From Thiodiazotropha sp037384425 (lineage in GTDB: Bacteria > Pseudomonadota > Gammaproteobacteria > Chromatiales > Chromatiaceae): a DNA stretch of 64,000 nt. Both the position numbers and the translations under genes were made by a program. This document shows positions 44,846 to 53,898 of this stretch, in pieces; positions within the stretch are counted from its first letter, which is position 1, and every line of letters starts with the position of its first letter. Where the stretch lies: assembly GCA_037384425.1 (NCBI GenBank), contig JARROA010000010.1, positions 59,578 to 123,577 of the forward strand, written 5' to 3'. The notes under the pieces are model-generated. The model was not told the DNA's origin, searched no databases, and worked only from the letters and a program-made list of their open reading frames with translations.

Positions 44846-46192
44846 TCAACCGAACAGATAGGTCGGTAGCCACAAAGCGATCCCCGGGAACAGGTACATC
44901 AGTACCATGGCCAGGATGACGATCGCCAGATAGGGCATGATGCCCTTGAAGACATCGATCAACTCCACCGATTTCGGTGCCACCCCTTTCAGGTAGTAGG
45001 CCGCCATCGCCATCGGCGGCGTGAGGAAGGAGGTCTGCAGATTGAGCGCCACCAGTATGCCGAAGAAGAGCGGATCGACACCGAAAGTATCGAGCATCGG
45101 TAGAAAGATGGGTACGAAGATGATGATGATCTCGCTCCACTCCAGCGGCCAGCCGAGCAGGAAGATGGTCAGCTGGGCCACGATCAGGAAGCCGACCGGA
45201 CCCACGTCCATGCGCAGGATCCACTCCTCGATCAAGCCATGGCCACCCAGATAGGAGAAGACCGAGGCGAAGGTCCAGGAACCGACGAAGAGCCAACAGA
45301 CCATGGCCGAGGTGCGGGCGGTAAGGAAGACCGCCTCCTTGAGTCGCCTCCAGCTGAGTGCGCGATAGAGCGCCGCCAGCACCAGGCCGCCGAAAGAACC
45401 CACCCCCGCTGCCTCCGCCGGGGTGGCGATTCCCGCCAGGATGGAGCCCAGCACCCCCATGATGAGCACGAAAAGGGGTACGAACGAGGTCAACAGCTGC
45501 CATAGGATCATGGCGAGAGACGGTACGTCCTCCGCCGGAGGCTTGGGCGCAAGCGACGGCTTCAGGGTTGCCCTGCCCACCACGTAGATCATATACATGC
45601 CGGCCAGCATCATGCCGGGGAAGAGCGCCGCCGCATAGAGCCGCACCGGTGAGACCTGGGCGATCGCCGCGTAGACGATCAACATGATGCTGGGCGGGAT
45701 GAGGATGCCCAGCGTACCGCCGGCGCAGATCACGCCCGATGCCAGTTTCCTGTCGTAGCCGGCTTTCAACATGGCCGGTAACGCCAGCAGCCCCATTAGC
45801 GTCACCACCGCGCCGATGATACCGGTGGCGGTGGCGAAGACGGCGCAGGTGGCGAGGGCGGCCACCGCCATCGATCCGGGCACGTGCCGAGCCGCCAGCT
45901 GAATACTGAAAAAGAGTCGGTCGACGATGTTGGCCCGCTCCACCACATAGCCCATGAACAGGAACAGCGGCACGGCGACCAGCACGTCGTTGGACATCAC
46001 CGAAAAGGTGTTCTGTACGAAGAGATCGAAGATACGGTTGCTGAAGATGTGTTCGAGTTGATCGGGCTCGGCGTAGGCGTAGTAACCGAATCCCAGCCCC
46101 ATGGCGATCAGGGTGAAGGCAATCGGAAACCCGAGCAGAACGATGATGATGAACAGGGCCAGCATCATGATGGCGACTTGAGGATCGGTCAC
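44846..46192 (-). CDS. dctM: TRAP transporter large permease
   Basis: The protein has 448 residues with about 12 membrane helices and family motifs such as LFLFMGYVVERANIVDRLF, GAVVTLMGLLALPAM and GGTLGILIPPSIMLIVYA. It belongs to the DctM large subunit of TRAP transporters, which move substrate in exchange for Na+. It overlaps dctQ by 4 nt. The closest relatives by look are of the 'mannitol/chloroaromatic' TRAP type, which also includes 2-oxo-acid systems; the substrate is unproven. Confidence 0.94.
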   Translation of the reverse strand: MTDPQVAIMMLALFIIIVLLGFPIAFTLIAMGLGFGYYAYAEPDQLEHIFSNRIFDLFVQNTFSVMSNDVLVAVPLFLFMGYVVERANIVDRLFFSIQLAARHVPGSMAVAALATCAVFATATGIIGAVVTLMGLLALPAMLKAGYDRKLASGVICAGGTLGILIPPSIMLIVYAAIAQVSPVRLYAAALFPGMMLAGMYMIYVVGRATLKPSLAPKPPAEDVPSLAMILWQLLTSFVPLFVLIMGVLGSILAGIATPAEAAGVGSFGGLVLAALYRALSWRRLKEAVFLTARTSAMVCWLFVGSWTFASVFSYLGGHGLIEEWILRMDVGPVGFLIVAQLTIFLLGWPLEWSEIIIIFVPIFLPMLDTFGVDPLFFGILVALNLQTSFLTPPMAMAAYYLKGVAPKSVELIDVFKGIMPYLAIVILAMVLMYLFPGIALWLPTYLFG

Positions 46193-46812
46193 GACTTGTC
46201 ACCCCCCTCTTTCTGGCCCAGTATCCTCAGCAGATCTTCATCGTCTTTGGCATCCTCCCGCTGGTGTATGGCCATGGTCTCGGTCTCTTCCACGTCTTCG
46301 GGACGAGGAAGCCATTCGCCGGTGCGCAAACAGTGGATACAGCGCATCACTTCCGCCATGGCCTGTATGAGCACAAAGAAACCCGCCAGTGGTATCAGCG
46401 TTTTGAAATAGTAGATCTGGACCCGGGCGGGACTGCTCCAACTCACCTCCTTGTAGCGCCATGAATCGGCCGCGAAGTCGTAGCCGTACCAGATCAGGGC
46501 GAACACCCCGGGCAGGAGAAACAGGAAATAGAGCGCCAGATCGATTCCCGCCTGCACCTTGACCGGCAACAGGCGATGGATCACATCACCCCGTACATGG
46601 CCGTTGCGCGACAACGTATAGGCCCCCGCCATCATGAACAGCGCGCCATACATCTGGACACTCATGTCGAAGGCCCAGGCGGTCGGGGAGTTGAGAACGT
46701 AACGAACGAAGACTTCGTAACAGGTGGCGAAGGTCAGCACCATGATGCACCAACCGAAAGCCTTGCCGACCCAGCCACTGAGGCTGTCGGCGAATTGGAT
46801 GAAGGCATTCAT
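46189..46812 (-). CDS. dctQ: TRAP transporter small permease
   Basis: The protein has 207 residues with four membrane helices, as usual for DctQ; the C-terminal 55 residues are a charged cytoplasmic tail that is longer than average. It works with DctM. It is 95 nt from dctP, with a hairpin in between. Confidence 0.9.
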   Translation of the reverse strand: MNAFIQFADSLSGWVGKAFGWCIMVLTFATCYEVFVRYVLNSPTAWAFDMSVQMYGALFMMAGAYTLSRNGHVRGDVIHRLLPVKVQAGIDLALYFLFLLPGVFALIWYGYDFAADSWRYKEVSWSSPARVQIYYFKTLIPLAGFFVLIQAMAEVMRCIHCLRTGEWLPRPEDVEETETMAIHQREDAKDDEDLLRILGQKEGGDKS

Positions 46813-46847
46813 GCACAGCTACCGGCAAGTTGATTTGAAATTGTAAA

Positions 46848-46886
46848 CGGCCGGGAGGCACGACGATGCGCCGCGTCTCCCGGCCG
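46848..46886 (-). terminator. Hairpin between dctP and dctQ
   Basis: A perfect 10-bp repeat CGGCCGGGAG/CTCCCGGCCG surrounds a 19-nt loop. On the minus strand only a short TTT follows. This is the place where binding-protein genes often carry a processing or partial-termination hairpin that keeps dctP mRNA more abundant than dctQM. Confidence 0.6.
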
Positions 46887-46906
46887 GGTTGTCGCTTCGT
46901 CGTCCG

Positions 46907-48064
46907 TTACACGGGCGAACCGAAGTAGTGCCGATAGGCCAGCTCATAATCCGGAGCATTGGTCAGCTCATAGGCCCCTACCCGCTTCGACCAGTCCTTT
47001 TGCGATTCAACGACCTTGGAGAAGAAGCCATCTTTCATGAACTGCGGAAGCACCTTGTCCCAGGCCTTGAGCTGCGCGTCCATGATCGACTGTGACGTAC
47101 GATGCACCTTGACACCAAACTCTTTCTGCAAGGCCTGCAGATCACTGGAGTAGCGATCCTGCGCCTTCCACGACATGTCCGCCGAGGCGGCCTCTGCGGC
47201 ATACTGCAGGATCTTCTTGTGCTCCTCCGCCAGAGAGTTGAACTTCTTCTTGTTGAAGATGATCTCGAAGCACTCCTGGGACTGGTGGAAACTGGCCAGA
47301 TAGTAGTTCTTGGCCACGTCCTGCATGCCGAAGTCCTTGTCCGAGGTGGGATTGTTGAACTCGGCCGCGTCGATCAGGCCACGCTCCATGGCGGGCTGGA
47401 TCTCGCCACCGGGCAGCTGCACCACCGACATGCCCATCTCCATCATGACGTTGGCGGCGAGGCCGACGGTGCGATACTTGAGGCCCTTCATATCCTCGAC
47501 GCTGTTGACCTCCTTGCGGAACCAGCCCAGCGGCTGCGCCGGCATCGGCCCGGAGAAGAAGCCGACGATATCGAGCTGGAGAATGTCGCGCATCAACTCT
47601 TCATAGAGCTCCTTGCCGCCGCCGTAGTGGATCCAGCCCAACATCTGGTTGGCGGTCCAACCCCAGCAGGGTCCGGTGCCGAAGAGGGAGGCGGCGGGAT
47701 TCTTACTGTACCAGTAGGCGGTGACCAGATGTGAACCGTCGATGACACCACGGTGAACCGCGGTCTGGATCTCGGCGGTCTTCACCACGGCGCCCACGTC
47801 CAGGTAGTCGATCTTCAAGCTGCCGGCGGACATTTCGTTGACCCGCCGGACGTAGTCGAGGGCGTACTCCTTGAAGATGCCGCCACCCCAGGCACCCTGC
47901 AGTTTGAGCACCACGGGTTTTGCGGCGGTCGAGATCATGGGGAAACCGGCAGCCACGCCGCCGGCGGCGAGCGCCATGCCGCCTTTGAGAAACTTGCGTC
48001 GGCTCTCGGCCGGTTTGTCGTCCTTGGATTGAGATACAGCTGACACGTGCTTGTCGTCATTCAT
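46907..48064 (-). CDS. dctP: TRAP transporter substrate-binding protein, Tat-exported
   Basis: The protein has 385 residues. A long N-terminal extension carries a twin-arginine motif (SRRKFLKGGMALAAGG) and hydrophobic segment, so it is probably exported folded. The mature part (from about residue 45) has the family's conserved stretches AEIQTAVHRGVIDGSH, GLKYRTVGLAANVMMEMG and GLIDAAEFNNPTSD, and is of the TakP-like type that binds 2-oxo acids. Its true substrate is uncertain; glyoxylate-linked compounds would fit the neighbours. Confidence 0.92.
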   Translation of the reverse strand: MNDDKHVSAVSQSKDDKPAESRRKFLKGGMALAAGGVAAGFPMISTAAKPVVLKLQGAWGGGIFKEYALDYVRRVNEMSAGSLKIDYLDVGAVVKTAEIQTAVHRGVIDGSHLVTAYWYSKNPAASLFGTGPCWGWTANQMLGWIHYGGGKELYEELMRDILQLDIVGFFSGPMPAQPLGWFRKEVNSVEDMKGLKYRTVGLAANVMMEMGMSVVQLPGGEIQPAMERGLIDAAEFNNPTSDKDFGMQDVAKNYYLASFHQSQECFEIIFNKKKFNSLAEEHKKILQYAAEAASADMSWKAQDRYSSDLQALQKEFGVKVHRTSQSIMDAQLKAWDKVLPQFMKDGFFSKVVESQKDWSKRVGAYELTNAPDYELAYRHYFGSPV

Positions 48065-48187
48065 ACTACGGTCCTCCTGTACAGGTGTTGCTACTGTGGG
48101 TCAGTAGTCGGTGGTTGGTATTGGTATCGTTATGCCGCCTGAACACGCCAGGCAATTCTCATTAGTATAGCCACCAGAAACAAAATT

Positions 48188-48197
48188 ATTGCGCAAT
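48188..48197. promoter_or_regulatory. Palindrome upstream of dctP
   Basis: ATTGCGCAAT is a perfect 10-bp palindrome, extended by AAAATT and ATTTT on the sides, 124 nt upstream of dctP. It is a possible operator for the TRAP operon; no dedicated regulator gene is nearby. Confidence 0.4.
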
Positions 48198-48256
48198 TTT
48201 GAAAGGGTTAGCTGCTAAGCAGGCACCCCCGGCATAAGACCGGGGTGATTTGCCTG

Positions 48257-49237
48257 TCACACCAGACGGTCACGCGGTTCACGTCCTCCCATGATGGCGT
48301 CGAGATTGTCCAGTGCTCGAAAGCCCATGGCGTCGCGGGTCTCCCGCGTGGCGCTGCCGATATGGGGCAGCAGGAAGCTGTTGTCGAGTGACCGGTAGCG
48401 GGAATCGATCGCCGGTTCACCGTTGAACACATCCAACCCAGCGGCAAAGAGTTTTCCCGACTGCAGCGCCTCGATCAGCGCATCATCGTCCACCACCGCA
48501 CCACGGGCCGTGTTGATCACGATGGCTTCATCGGGCAACAGCGCGATGCGCTCTCGATTGAGCAGATGATAGGTCTCGGGTGTGGCCGGACAGTGGATCG
48601 AAAGATACTGGCAATGGGGCAGCAACGACTCGAGCGAGTCGTGATAGCGCGCATCGCCCTCGATGGCGGGAGGTAGACGTTTACGGTTGTAGTAGTGAAT
48701 CTCCATGTCGAAACCACGTGCCCGCTTGGCCATGATCTGTCCCACCCGTCCCATGCCGATAATGCCGAGCCGCTTACCGGTCACTTGCAGGCCGAGGTGA
48801 TAGGTGGCACTCCACTCGGCCCAGGTATCGGTGCGAATCTCCCGCTCGCCTTCGAATGCGCGCCGGGCGGCGCCGAGCATGAGCAGCATCGCCACCTCCG
48901 CCGTGGCATCACTGAGCACCTCCGGGGTGTTGGTGACCAGGATACCGCGAGCCTTGGCCGCGGCCAGATCGATGTGATCATAGCCGACGGAAAAACTGCA
49001 GATCGCGCGCACGCTCTCGGGCAGTCTATCGATGACCTCCGCCGTCAACTTCTCGGTATGACAGGGGATGATCGCCTCTACCCCCTGGGCAAGTTCGAGG
49101 ATCTCTTCACTGCTGTAGACTTTGTCCTCGGGATTGAACCTGGGATCGTAGTCACGCTGCAGGCGCGCCTCGACAGCCGGAGGTAGTTGGCGGGTTACCA
49201 GTACCTTGATCTTTTCCGATGGGGATGGGTTATTCAT
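48257..49237 (-). CDS. D-2-hydroxyacid dehydrogenase (glyoxylate/hydroxypyruvate reductase type)
   Basis: The protein has 326 residues. NAD(P)-binding GMGRVG at residues 161-166, Arg245 (NTARGAVVD), Glu274 (NGEP) and His292 (LPHIGSAT) make up the standard set for D-2-hydroxyacid dehydrogenases. Length and the SVGYDHIDLAAAK segment suit GyaR/GhrB-like glyoxylate or hydroxypyruvate reductases. It sits just upstream of dctP in the same orientation and divergent from glcDEF, so it is likely part of the same glycolate/glyoxylate function. Confidence 0.88.
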   Translation of the reverse strand: MNNPSPSEKIKVLVTRQLPPAVEARLQRDYDPRFNPEDKVYSSEEILELAQGVEAIIPCHTEKLTAEVIDRLPESVRAICSFSVGYDHIDLAAAKARGILVTNTPEVLSDATAEVAMLLMLGAARRAFEGEREIRTDTWAEWSATYHLGLQVTGKRLGIIGMGRVGQIMAKRARGFDMEIHYYNRKRLPPAIEGDARYHDSLESLLPHCQYLSIHCPATPETYHLLNRERIALLPDEAIVINTARGAVVDDDALIEALQSGKLFAAGLDVFNGEPAIDSRYRSLDNSFLLPHIGSATRETRDAMGFRALDNLDAIMGGREPRDRLV

Positions 49238-49301
49238 GAGTTACCGATCTTAATTTTTGTCTTGGCTTGTTTTGATAACTGTTGTATTCGACACGGCCAA
49301 T

Positions 49302-49565
49302 TACTGATCCGAAAGTAATATAGGCAACACTCAGCTTGCCTGTGCGCTTTCACGGCAAGGCGCCGCCACGCCGCTGTAGCACTTCTATAGCAAGTGGCGG
49401 CAACACCGCTGTGAAAGCGCACAGGCAAGCCCGCAGGGAGCCCCAGGGATGCTCCGGCTCTGCGTTGCGACGCTTGCCAAAGGCCTGCCATTGCCTGCGC
49501 GTCACGCCTTGATCCGAACCATCCCTGGGGCTCTGAGTGTTGCCTATATTACTTTCGGATCAGTA
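49302..49565. mobile_element. MITE-like element with nested inverted repeats
   Basis: A 264-bp non-coding element. Its 33-bp ends are perfect inverted repeats (49302-49334 and 49533-49565), starting TACTGATCCGAAAG. Inside are a second perfect repeat of 20 bp (49334-49353 with 49411-49430) and a third of 13 bp (49439-49451 with 49520-49532). The outer TA at both ends is consistent with TA target duplication, as with IS630/Tc1-type transposases. No transposase is in the window. It separates the D-hydroxyacid dehydrogenase and the glcDEF genes. Another end of it is at 36543-36560. Confidence 0.85.
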
Positions 49566-50121
49566 GTAGTCGGAATGATCGTAAAGACCAATGCGCTCTC
49601 CAATAGAGCGTACTCGATTCGAGCCCGCTCAGGAATACGCAAGTTTCCGAATCTCTACAGTCCCATTCAGTTTTTTACGAGCGTAGATGATTCTGATTGA
49701 TTACCCAACCCGTTGTGCATTGCACAACCATGATCTTGCCGCTAGAATCGGCTGCACCAGTCAGCGCAACTCAAGGTTGCTGGACTGCACTACACTACAC
49801 TACAAACAATAAGGTAATCGATAGGCTTGTTCGATCGCGTCGACGCTGATCCGAACGGGCAGCACCGAGGCCGACGCTACAAGCTCCAGATCTCAATACC
49901 CGACGATTGCGAGCGCCATGTACCCATGGTTTAACCGGCCACCGGAGCAGGATAACGATTCCACTATCAAATGGACGTTGATAGTCAGTTGATCCGGGCA
50001 GAACATGATAAGGATTCGTGAGCGGGAATATTTCCCCAACGACTCCACGATGCATACACAGGCCGTTGAGCGCCCTGTTGTTGACCGTAATAACAGAGAT
50101 CTGACTCAGGACAGACCGGGC
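49566..50121. other. Leader region of glcDEF
   Basis: About 550 bp between the MITE-like element and the preferred glcD start (an in-frame ATG at 50005 would shorten it). It has a palindrome GTTGTGCA-T-TGCACAAC (49712-49728), and a short tandem ACTAC repeat near 49785-49803. No convincing promoter hexamers are evident. Confidence 0.5.
49712..49728. promoter_or_regulatory. Operator-like palindrome upstream of glcDEF
   Basis: GTTGTGCA-T-TGCACAAC is a perfect 8-bp inverted repeat around one base. The form TTGTGCATTGCACAA suits a GntR- or LysR-type dimer; a GlcC-like regulator controls glc genes in E. coli. No glcC gene is in the window. Confidence 0.45.
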
Positions 50122-51612
50122 ATGAGCGTGACTTCATCAGACGACGCGGTACACCACAGCATTGGCAGCCGGGCCTCTCTGCTCGCCGCTTTCGGTGAGT
50201 TTCTGCCCGACGACGCCATCCTGTTCGAGACCGAAGACCTGCACCCCTACGAGTGCGATGGCCTCTCCGCCTATCGCCAACTGCCGATGATCGTGGTACT
50301 GCCACGCACGGTGCAGGAGGTGCAGCGGGTAATGCGCATCTGTCACAAGTACAAGACACCGGTGGTGGCGCGCGGTACCGGTACCGGACTCTCAGGCGGC
50401 GCCCTGCCGCTGGCCGACGGCGTGGTGCTGAGCCTGGCCAAGCTGAAGTCGATCCTCGATATCGATCCGGTCAACCGTACGGCTCGGGTGCAGACCGGCG
50501 TGCGCAACCTGGCCATCTCGGAGGCGGTGAAACCCTACGGCCTCTACTACGCGCCCGATCCCTCCTCCCAGATCGCCTGCACTATCGGCGGCAACATCGC
50601 CGAGAACTCGGGTGGTGTCCATTGTCTGAAATACGGACTGACGGTACACAACGTACTGCGACTTCAGGTCGTGACCGTCGAGGGTGACTTGATCACCGTC
50701 GGCTGCGAGGCGCTGGACGCCCCCGGCTACGATTTGCTGGCACTGATGATCGGCTCCGAGGGCATGCTCGGTGTGGTGGTGGAGGTTACGGTCAAGCTGC
50801 TGCCGATACCCGAGCGGGCCCAAGTCGTGCTGGCCGCCTTCGACGATGTGGAGAAAGCGGGCACTGCGGTGGGCGAGATTATCGCCGCCGGCATCATCCC
50901 GGCCGGGCTGGAGATGATGGATGGCCCGGCGATCCAGGCCGCCGAGGATTTCGTCCACGCCGGCTACCCCACCGACGCGTCCGCGATCCTGCTGTGCGAG
51001 GTGGATGGCAGCAACCAGGAGGTCTCCGAGCACATCCTCGCCGTGCGCGAGTTGCTGAAACGCTGCGGCGCCACACAAGTGCGCACCGCCGCCGACGAAC
51101 TGGAGCGGCTGCGCTTCTGGCAGGGCCGCAAGTCGGCCTTCCCCGCCGTCGGCCGCATCTCCCCCGACTACTACTGCATGGACGGCACCATTCCCAGGCG
51201 TCGCCTGCCCGAGGTGCTGAAGCGCACGGCGGAGCTCTCCAAGGAGTATGGGTTACCGGTGGCCAACGTCTTCCACGCCGGCGACGGCAACATGCATCCA
51301 CTGATCCTCTACAACGCCAACAACCCGGGCGAGCTGGAACGGACCGAGGAGCTGGGCGGCAGGATCCTCGAGCTCTGCGTCGCCGTCGGCGGCACCATTA
51401 CCGGCGAACACGGTGTCGGCATTGAGAAGATCAACCAGATGTGCGTGCAGTTCCAGCCGGACGAACTGGAGCAGTTCCGCGCCGTCAAACGCGCCTTCGA
51501 CCCCGACGAGCTGCTCAATCCCGGCAAGGGCGTGCCCACACCCCGACGCTGCTCCGAATACCGCACCCTGGGCCAGCACAGTCACGCTCAAAACGAGGCA
51601 CCCGCCCCATGA
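50122..51612 (+). CDS. glcD: Glycolate oxidase, FAD subunit
   Basis: The product has 496 residues from the ATG at 50122 (in-frame ATGs at 50005 and 50050 would extend it), close to the 499 residues of the E. coli protein. The FAD-binding segments RGTGTGLSGGALPL, NIAENSGGVHCLKYG and IGSEGMLGVVVEVTVKLLP and the C-terminal FHAGDGNMHPLILY and GEHGVGIEKINQM are strongly conserved. It oxidises glycolate to glyoxylate with GlcE and GlcF and passes electrons to the quinone pool. The stop overlaps the start of glcE. Confidence 0.96.
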   Translation: MSVTSSDDAVHHSIGSRASLLAAFGEFLPDDAILFETEDLHPYECDGLSAYRQLPMIVVLPRTVQEVQRVMRICHKYKTPVVARGTGTGLSGGALPLADGVVLSLAKLKSILDIDPVNRTARVQTGVRNLAISEAVKPYGLYYAPDPSSQIACTIGGNIAENSGGVHCLKYGLTVHNVLRLQVVTVEGDLITVGCEALDAPGYDLLALMIGSEGMLGVVVEVTVKLLPIPERAQVVLAAFDDVEKAGTAVGEIIAAGIIPAGLEMMDGPAIQAAEDFVHAGYPTDASAILLCEVDGSNQEVSEHILAVRELLKRCGATQVRTAADELERLRFWQGRKSAFPAVGRISPDYYCMDGTIPRRRLPEVLKRTAELSKEYGLPVANVFHAGDGNMHPLILYNANNPGELERTEELGGRILELCVAVGGTITGEHGVGIEKINQMCVQFQPDELEQFRAVKRAFDPDELLNPGKGVPTPRRCSEYRTLGQHSHAQNEAPAP

Positions 51613-52667
51613 ACATGGAGCAGTCCCTGCAGGAACGGGTGATCATCGCGGCCGCAGACCACACTCCGCTCAACATCAGCGCCGGCAACACCAAGGCCTT
51701 CCTCGGACGCACACCGCAGGGCGAGCCACTGGATGTCAGCGGCCATCGGGGCATCCTCAGCTATGAGCCCAAGGAGTTGGTCATCACCGCCCGCTGCGGC
51801 ACCCCGTTACGGGAGATCGAAGCGGCGCTGGCTGAAAAGGGACAGATGCTGCCCTTCGAACCGCCTCTTTTCGGTAACGACGCGACCCTTGGCGGCACCA
51901 TCGCCGCCGGCCTCTCCGGACCCCGTCGTCCCTATGCCGGATCGGCCCGCGACTTCGTCCTTGGCGCCCGAGTGCTCAACGGCAAGGGCGAAGTCCTGCG
52001 TTTCGGTGGCGAGGTGATGAAGAACGTTGCCGGCTATGACGTCTCCCGTCTGATGACCGGAGCCATGGGTACGCTCGGCGTGTTGCTCGATATCAGTCTC
52101 AAGGTACTGCCGATCCCCGCCTGCGAGCTGACCCTGGTCAGCAGCAGCGACACTCCTTCCGCCATCAACCGCTTCAACGAACTGGCCGCCAAACCGATAC
52201 CTGTGAGTGCGGCGGCCTGCGACGGGGAGCGGGCCTATATCCGCCTCTCCGGCGCACAGACCGCGGTGGATGCCGCGAGCAAGTTACTGGGCGGCGACCT
52301 GCTCGAGGAGGGCGACGCCTTCTGGCAGCGGCGCATCCGCGAACAGGGGCATGCCTTTTTTGAGGGCAACACCCCCCTGTGGCGCCTATCGGTACCCCCT
52401 GGCGCGCCCGGCGTATCCTTCCAGCGCAAGTGTCTCATCGACTGGGGCGGCGCCCTGCGCTGGGTCCGCAGCGACAAGGAAGCGGACGAGATCTTCCGCT
52501 CTCTGGCCGAGATCGGCGGACACGCCACCCTGTTTCGCGGCGGCGACCGGGAGGGGCGGATCTACCAGCCCCTGCCCGGCCCGCTGATGACCATTCACAA
52601 ACGGCTCAAGCGCGCCTTCGATCCCCAGGGACTGTTCAACCCGGGCCGACTCTACGCGGAGCTGTAG
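51609..52667 (+). CDS. glcE: Glycolate oxidase, second flavin subunit
   Basis: The protein has 352 residues from the ATG at 51609, which overlaps the glcD stop as ATGA; the open frame begins upstream (51441) within glcD. It carries the FAD-binding fold with LPFEPPLFGNDATLGGTIAAGLSGPRRP (broken by its Gly-rich turn) and GGEVMKNVAGYDVSRL. It is the small flavoprotein subunit of glycolate oxidase. glcF begins 1 nt after its stop. Confidence 0.95.
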   Translation: MNMEQSLQERVIIAAADHTPLNISAGNTKAFLGRTPQGEPLDVSGHRGILSYEPKELVITARCGTPLREIEAALAEKGQMLPFEPPLFGNDATLGGTIAAGLSGPRRPYAGSARDFVLGARVLNGKGEVLRFGGEVMKNVAGYDVSRLMTGAMGTLGVLLDISLKVLPIPACELTLVSSSDTPSAINRFNELAAKPIPVSAAACDGERAYIRLSGAQTAVDAASKLLGGDLLEEGDAFWQRRIREQGHAFFEGNTPLWRLSVPPGAPGVSFQRKCLIDWGGALRWVRSDKEADEIFRSLAEIGGHATLFRGGDREGRIYQPLPGPLMTIHKRLKRAFDPQGLFNPGRLYAEL

Positions 52668-52668
52668 G

Positions 52669-53889
52669 ATGGAGACCGCGATTGTCAAAGCCCTACTCGA
52701 GACCCCGGCTGGCCAGGAGGCCGACCGCATCCTGCGCGCCTGCGTCCACTGCGGTTTCTGTACCGCCACCTGTCCCACCTATCAGCTGCTGGGTGACGAG
52801 CTGGACGGACCGCGCGGACGCATCTATCTGATCAAGCAGATGCTGGAGGGCCACAGCCCGACCCAACGCACCCAACAGCACCTGGACCGCTGTCTCACCT
52901 GCCGCGCTTGCGAGACTACCTGCCCCTCCGGCGTCCAGTATGCCCGACTGGCCGACATTGGCCGTGCTCACATCGAGCGCCGGGTCGGACGACCGCCAAA
53001 GGAACGGTTTATGCGCTTCGCCCTGCGCAAGCTGATTCCCTATCCCCGGCGCTTCGGCCTGTTGCTGGCCCTGGGCCGTCTGGCCAGGCCCTTCCTGCCC
53101 GCCCACCTCAAATCCCAGATACCGGCAACACAAAACACGGGCACCCGTCCCGCCTGCAAACATCGCCGTCAGATGCTGGTGCTCGAAGGCTGCGCCCAGA
53201 AGGCGGCCACCCCCAACACCAATGCCGCCGCCGCCCGCCTGCTCGACCGGCTCGACATCTCGCTCATTAGCGAGCCCCGCGCCGGCTGCTGCGGCGCGGT
53301 CAGCCACCACCTCGCTGCCGAGGAGGAGGCGCTGGCGGCCATGCGCCGCAACATCGACACCTGGTGGCCCCACATCGAGGCCGGCGCGGAGGCGATCGTC
53401 ATCAGTGCCAGCGGCTGTGGTGCGATGGTGAAGGAGTATGCCCATCTTCTGCGCAACGACCCGACCTATGCCGAGAAGGCGGCACGGGTCTCGGCCCTGG
53501 CGAAGGATATCGGCGAAGTGCTTGCCGCCGAGGACCTGAGCAGCCTCGACATCGACGGCCACGGCCGCCCGATCGCCTTCCACGCCCCCTGCACCCTGCA
53601 ACACGGTCAGAAGCTGCCCGGTCTGGTGGAGGGCATTCTGGTCAAACTCAACTTCCGCTTGGCGCAGGTGGCCGACAGTCATCTCTGCTGTGGTTCGGCG
53701 GGCACCTATTCCATCCTGCAGCCCGAATTGTCACAGAAACTGCTGACCCAGAAGCTGACCCACCTCAGCGCCGGCAGTCCCGATCTGATCGCCACCGCCA
53801 ACATCGGCTGTCAGCTCCATCTCGCCTCTCAGTCGAGCATCCCGGTGCGTCACTGGATCGAGCTGCTCGACGAGGCCCTGCCCCAGTAA
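52669..53889 (+). CDS. glcF: Glycolate oxidase, iron-sulfur subunit
   Basis: The protein has 406 residues. Two ferredoxin-type 4Fe-4S motifs are present at Cys25/28/31/35 and Cys75/78/81/85; each continues CxxCxxCxxxCP. Two CCG (cysteine-rich domain) motifs lie at RAGCCGAVSHH and SHLCCGSAGTY, as expected for the GlpC/HdrB-like half. It carries electrons from GlcDE to the membrane quinone. Confidence 0.96.
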   Translation: METAIVKALLETPAGQEADRILRACVHCGFCTATCPTYQLLGDELDGPRGRIYLIKQMLEGHSPTQRTQQHLDRCLTCRACETTCPSGVQYARLADIGRAHIERRVGRPPKERFMRFALRKLIPYPRRFGLLLALGRLARPFLPAHLKSQIPATQNTGTRPACKHRRQMLVLEGCAQKAATPNTNAAAARLLDRLDISLISEPRAGCCGAVSHHLAAEEEALAAMRRNIDTWWPHIEAGAEAIVISASGCGAMVKEYAHLLRNDPTYAEKAARVSALAKDIGEVLAAEDLSSLDIDGHGRPIAFHAPCTLQHGQKLPGLVEGILVKLNFRLAQVADSHLCCGSAGTYSILQPELSQKLLTQKLTHLSAGSPDLIATANIGCQLHLASQSSIPVRHWIELLDEALPQ

Positions 53890-53898
53890 CGGAGAGAC

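Noticed and set aside
44829..46202. 457-codon frame overlapping dctM in another reading frame
   Set aside because: The alternative frame (44846-46192) gives a textbook TRAP permease; this one is Arg/His-rich and soluble.
52693..53682. 329-codon frame opposite glcF
   Set aside because: Shadow of a gene with intact Fe-S motifs.
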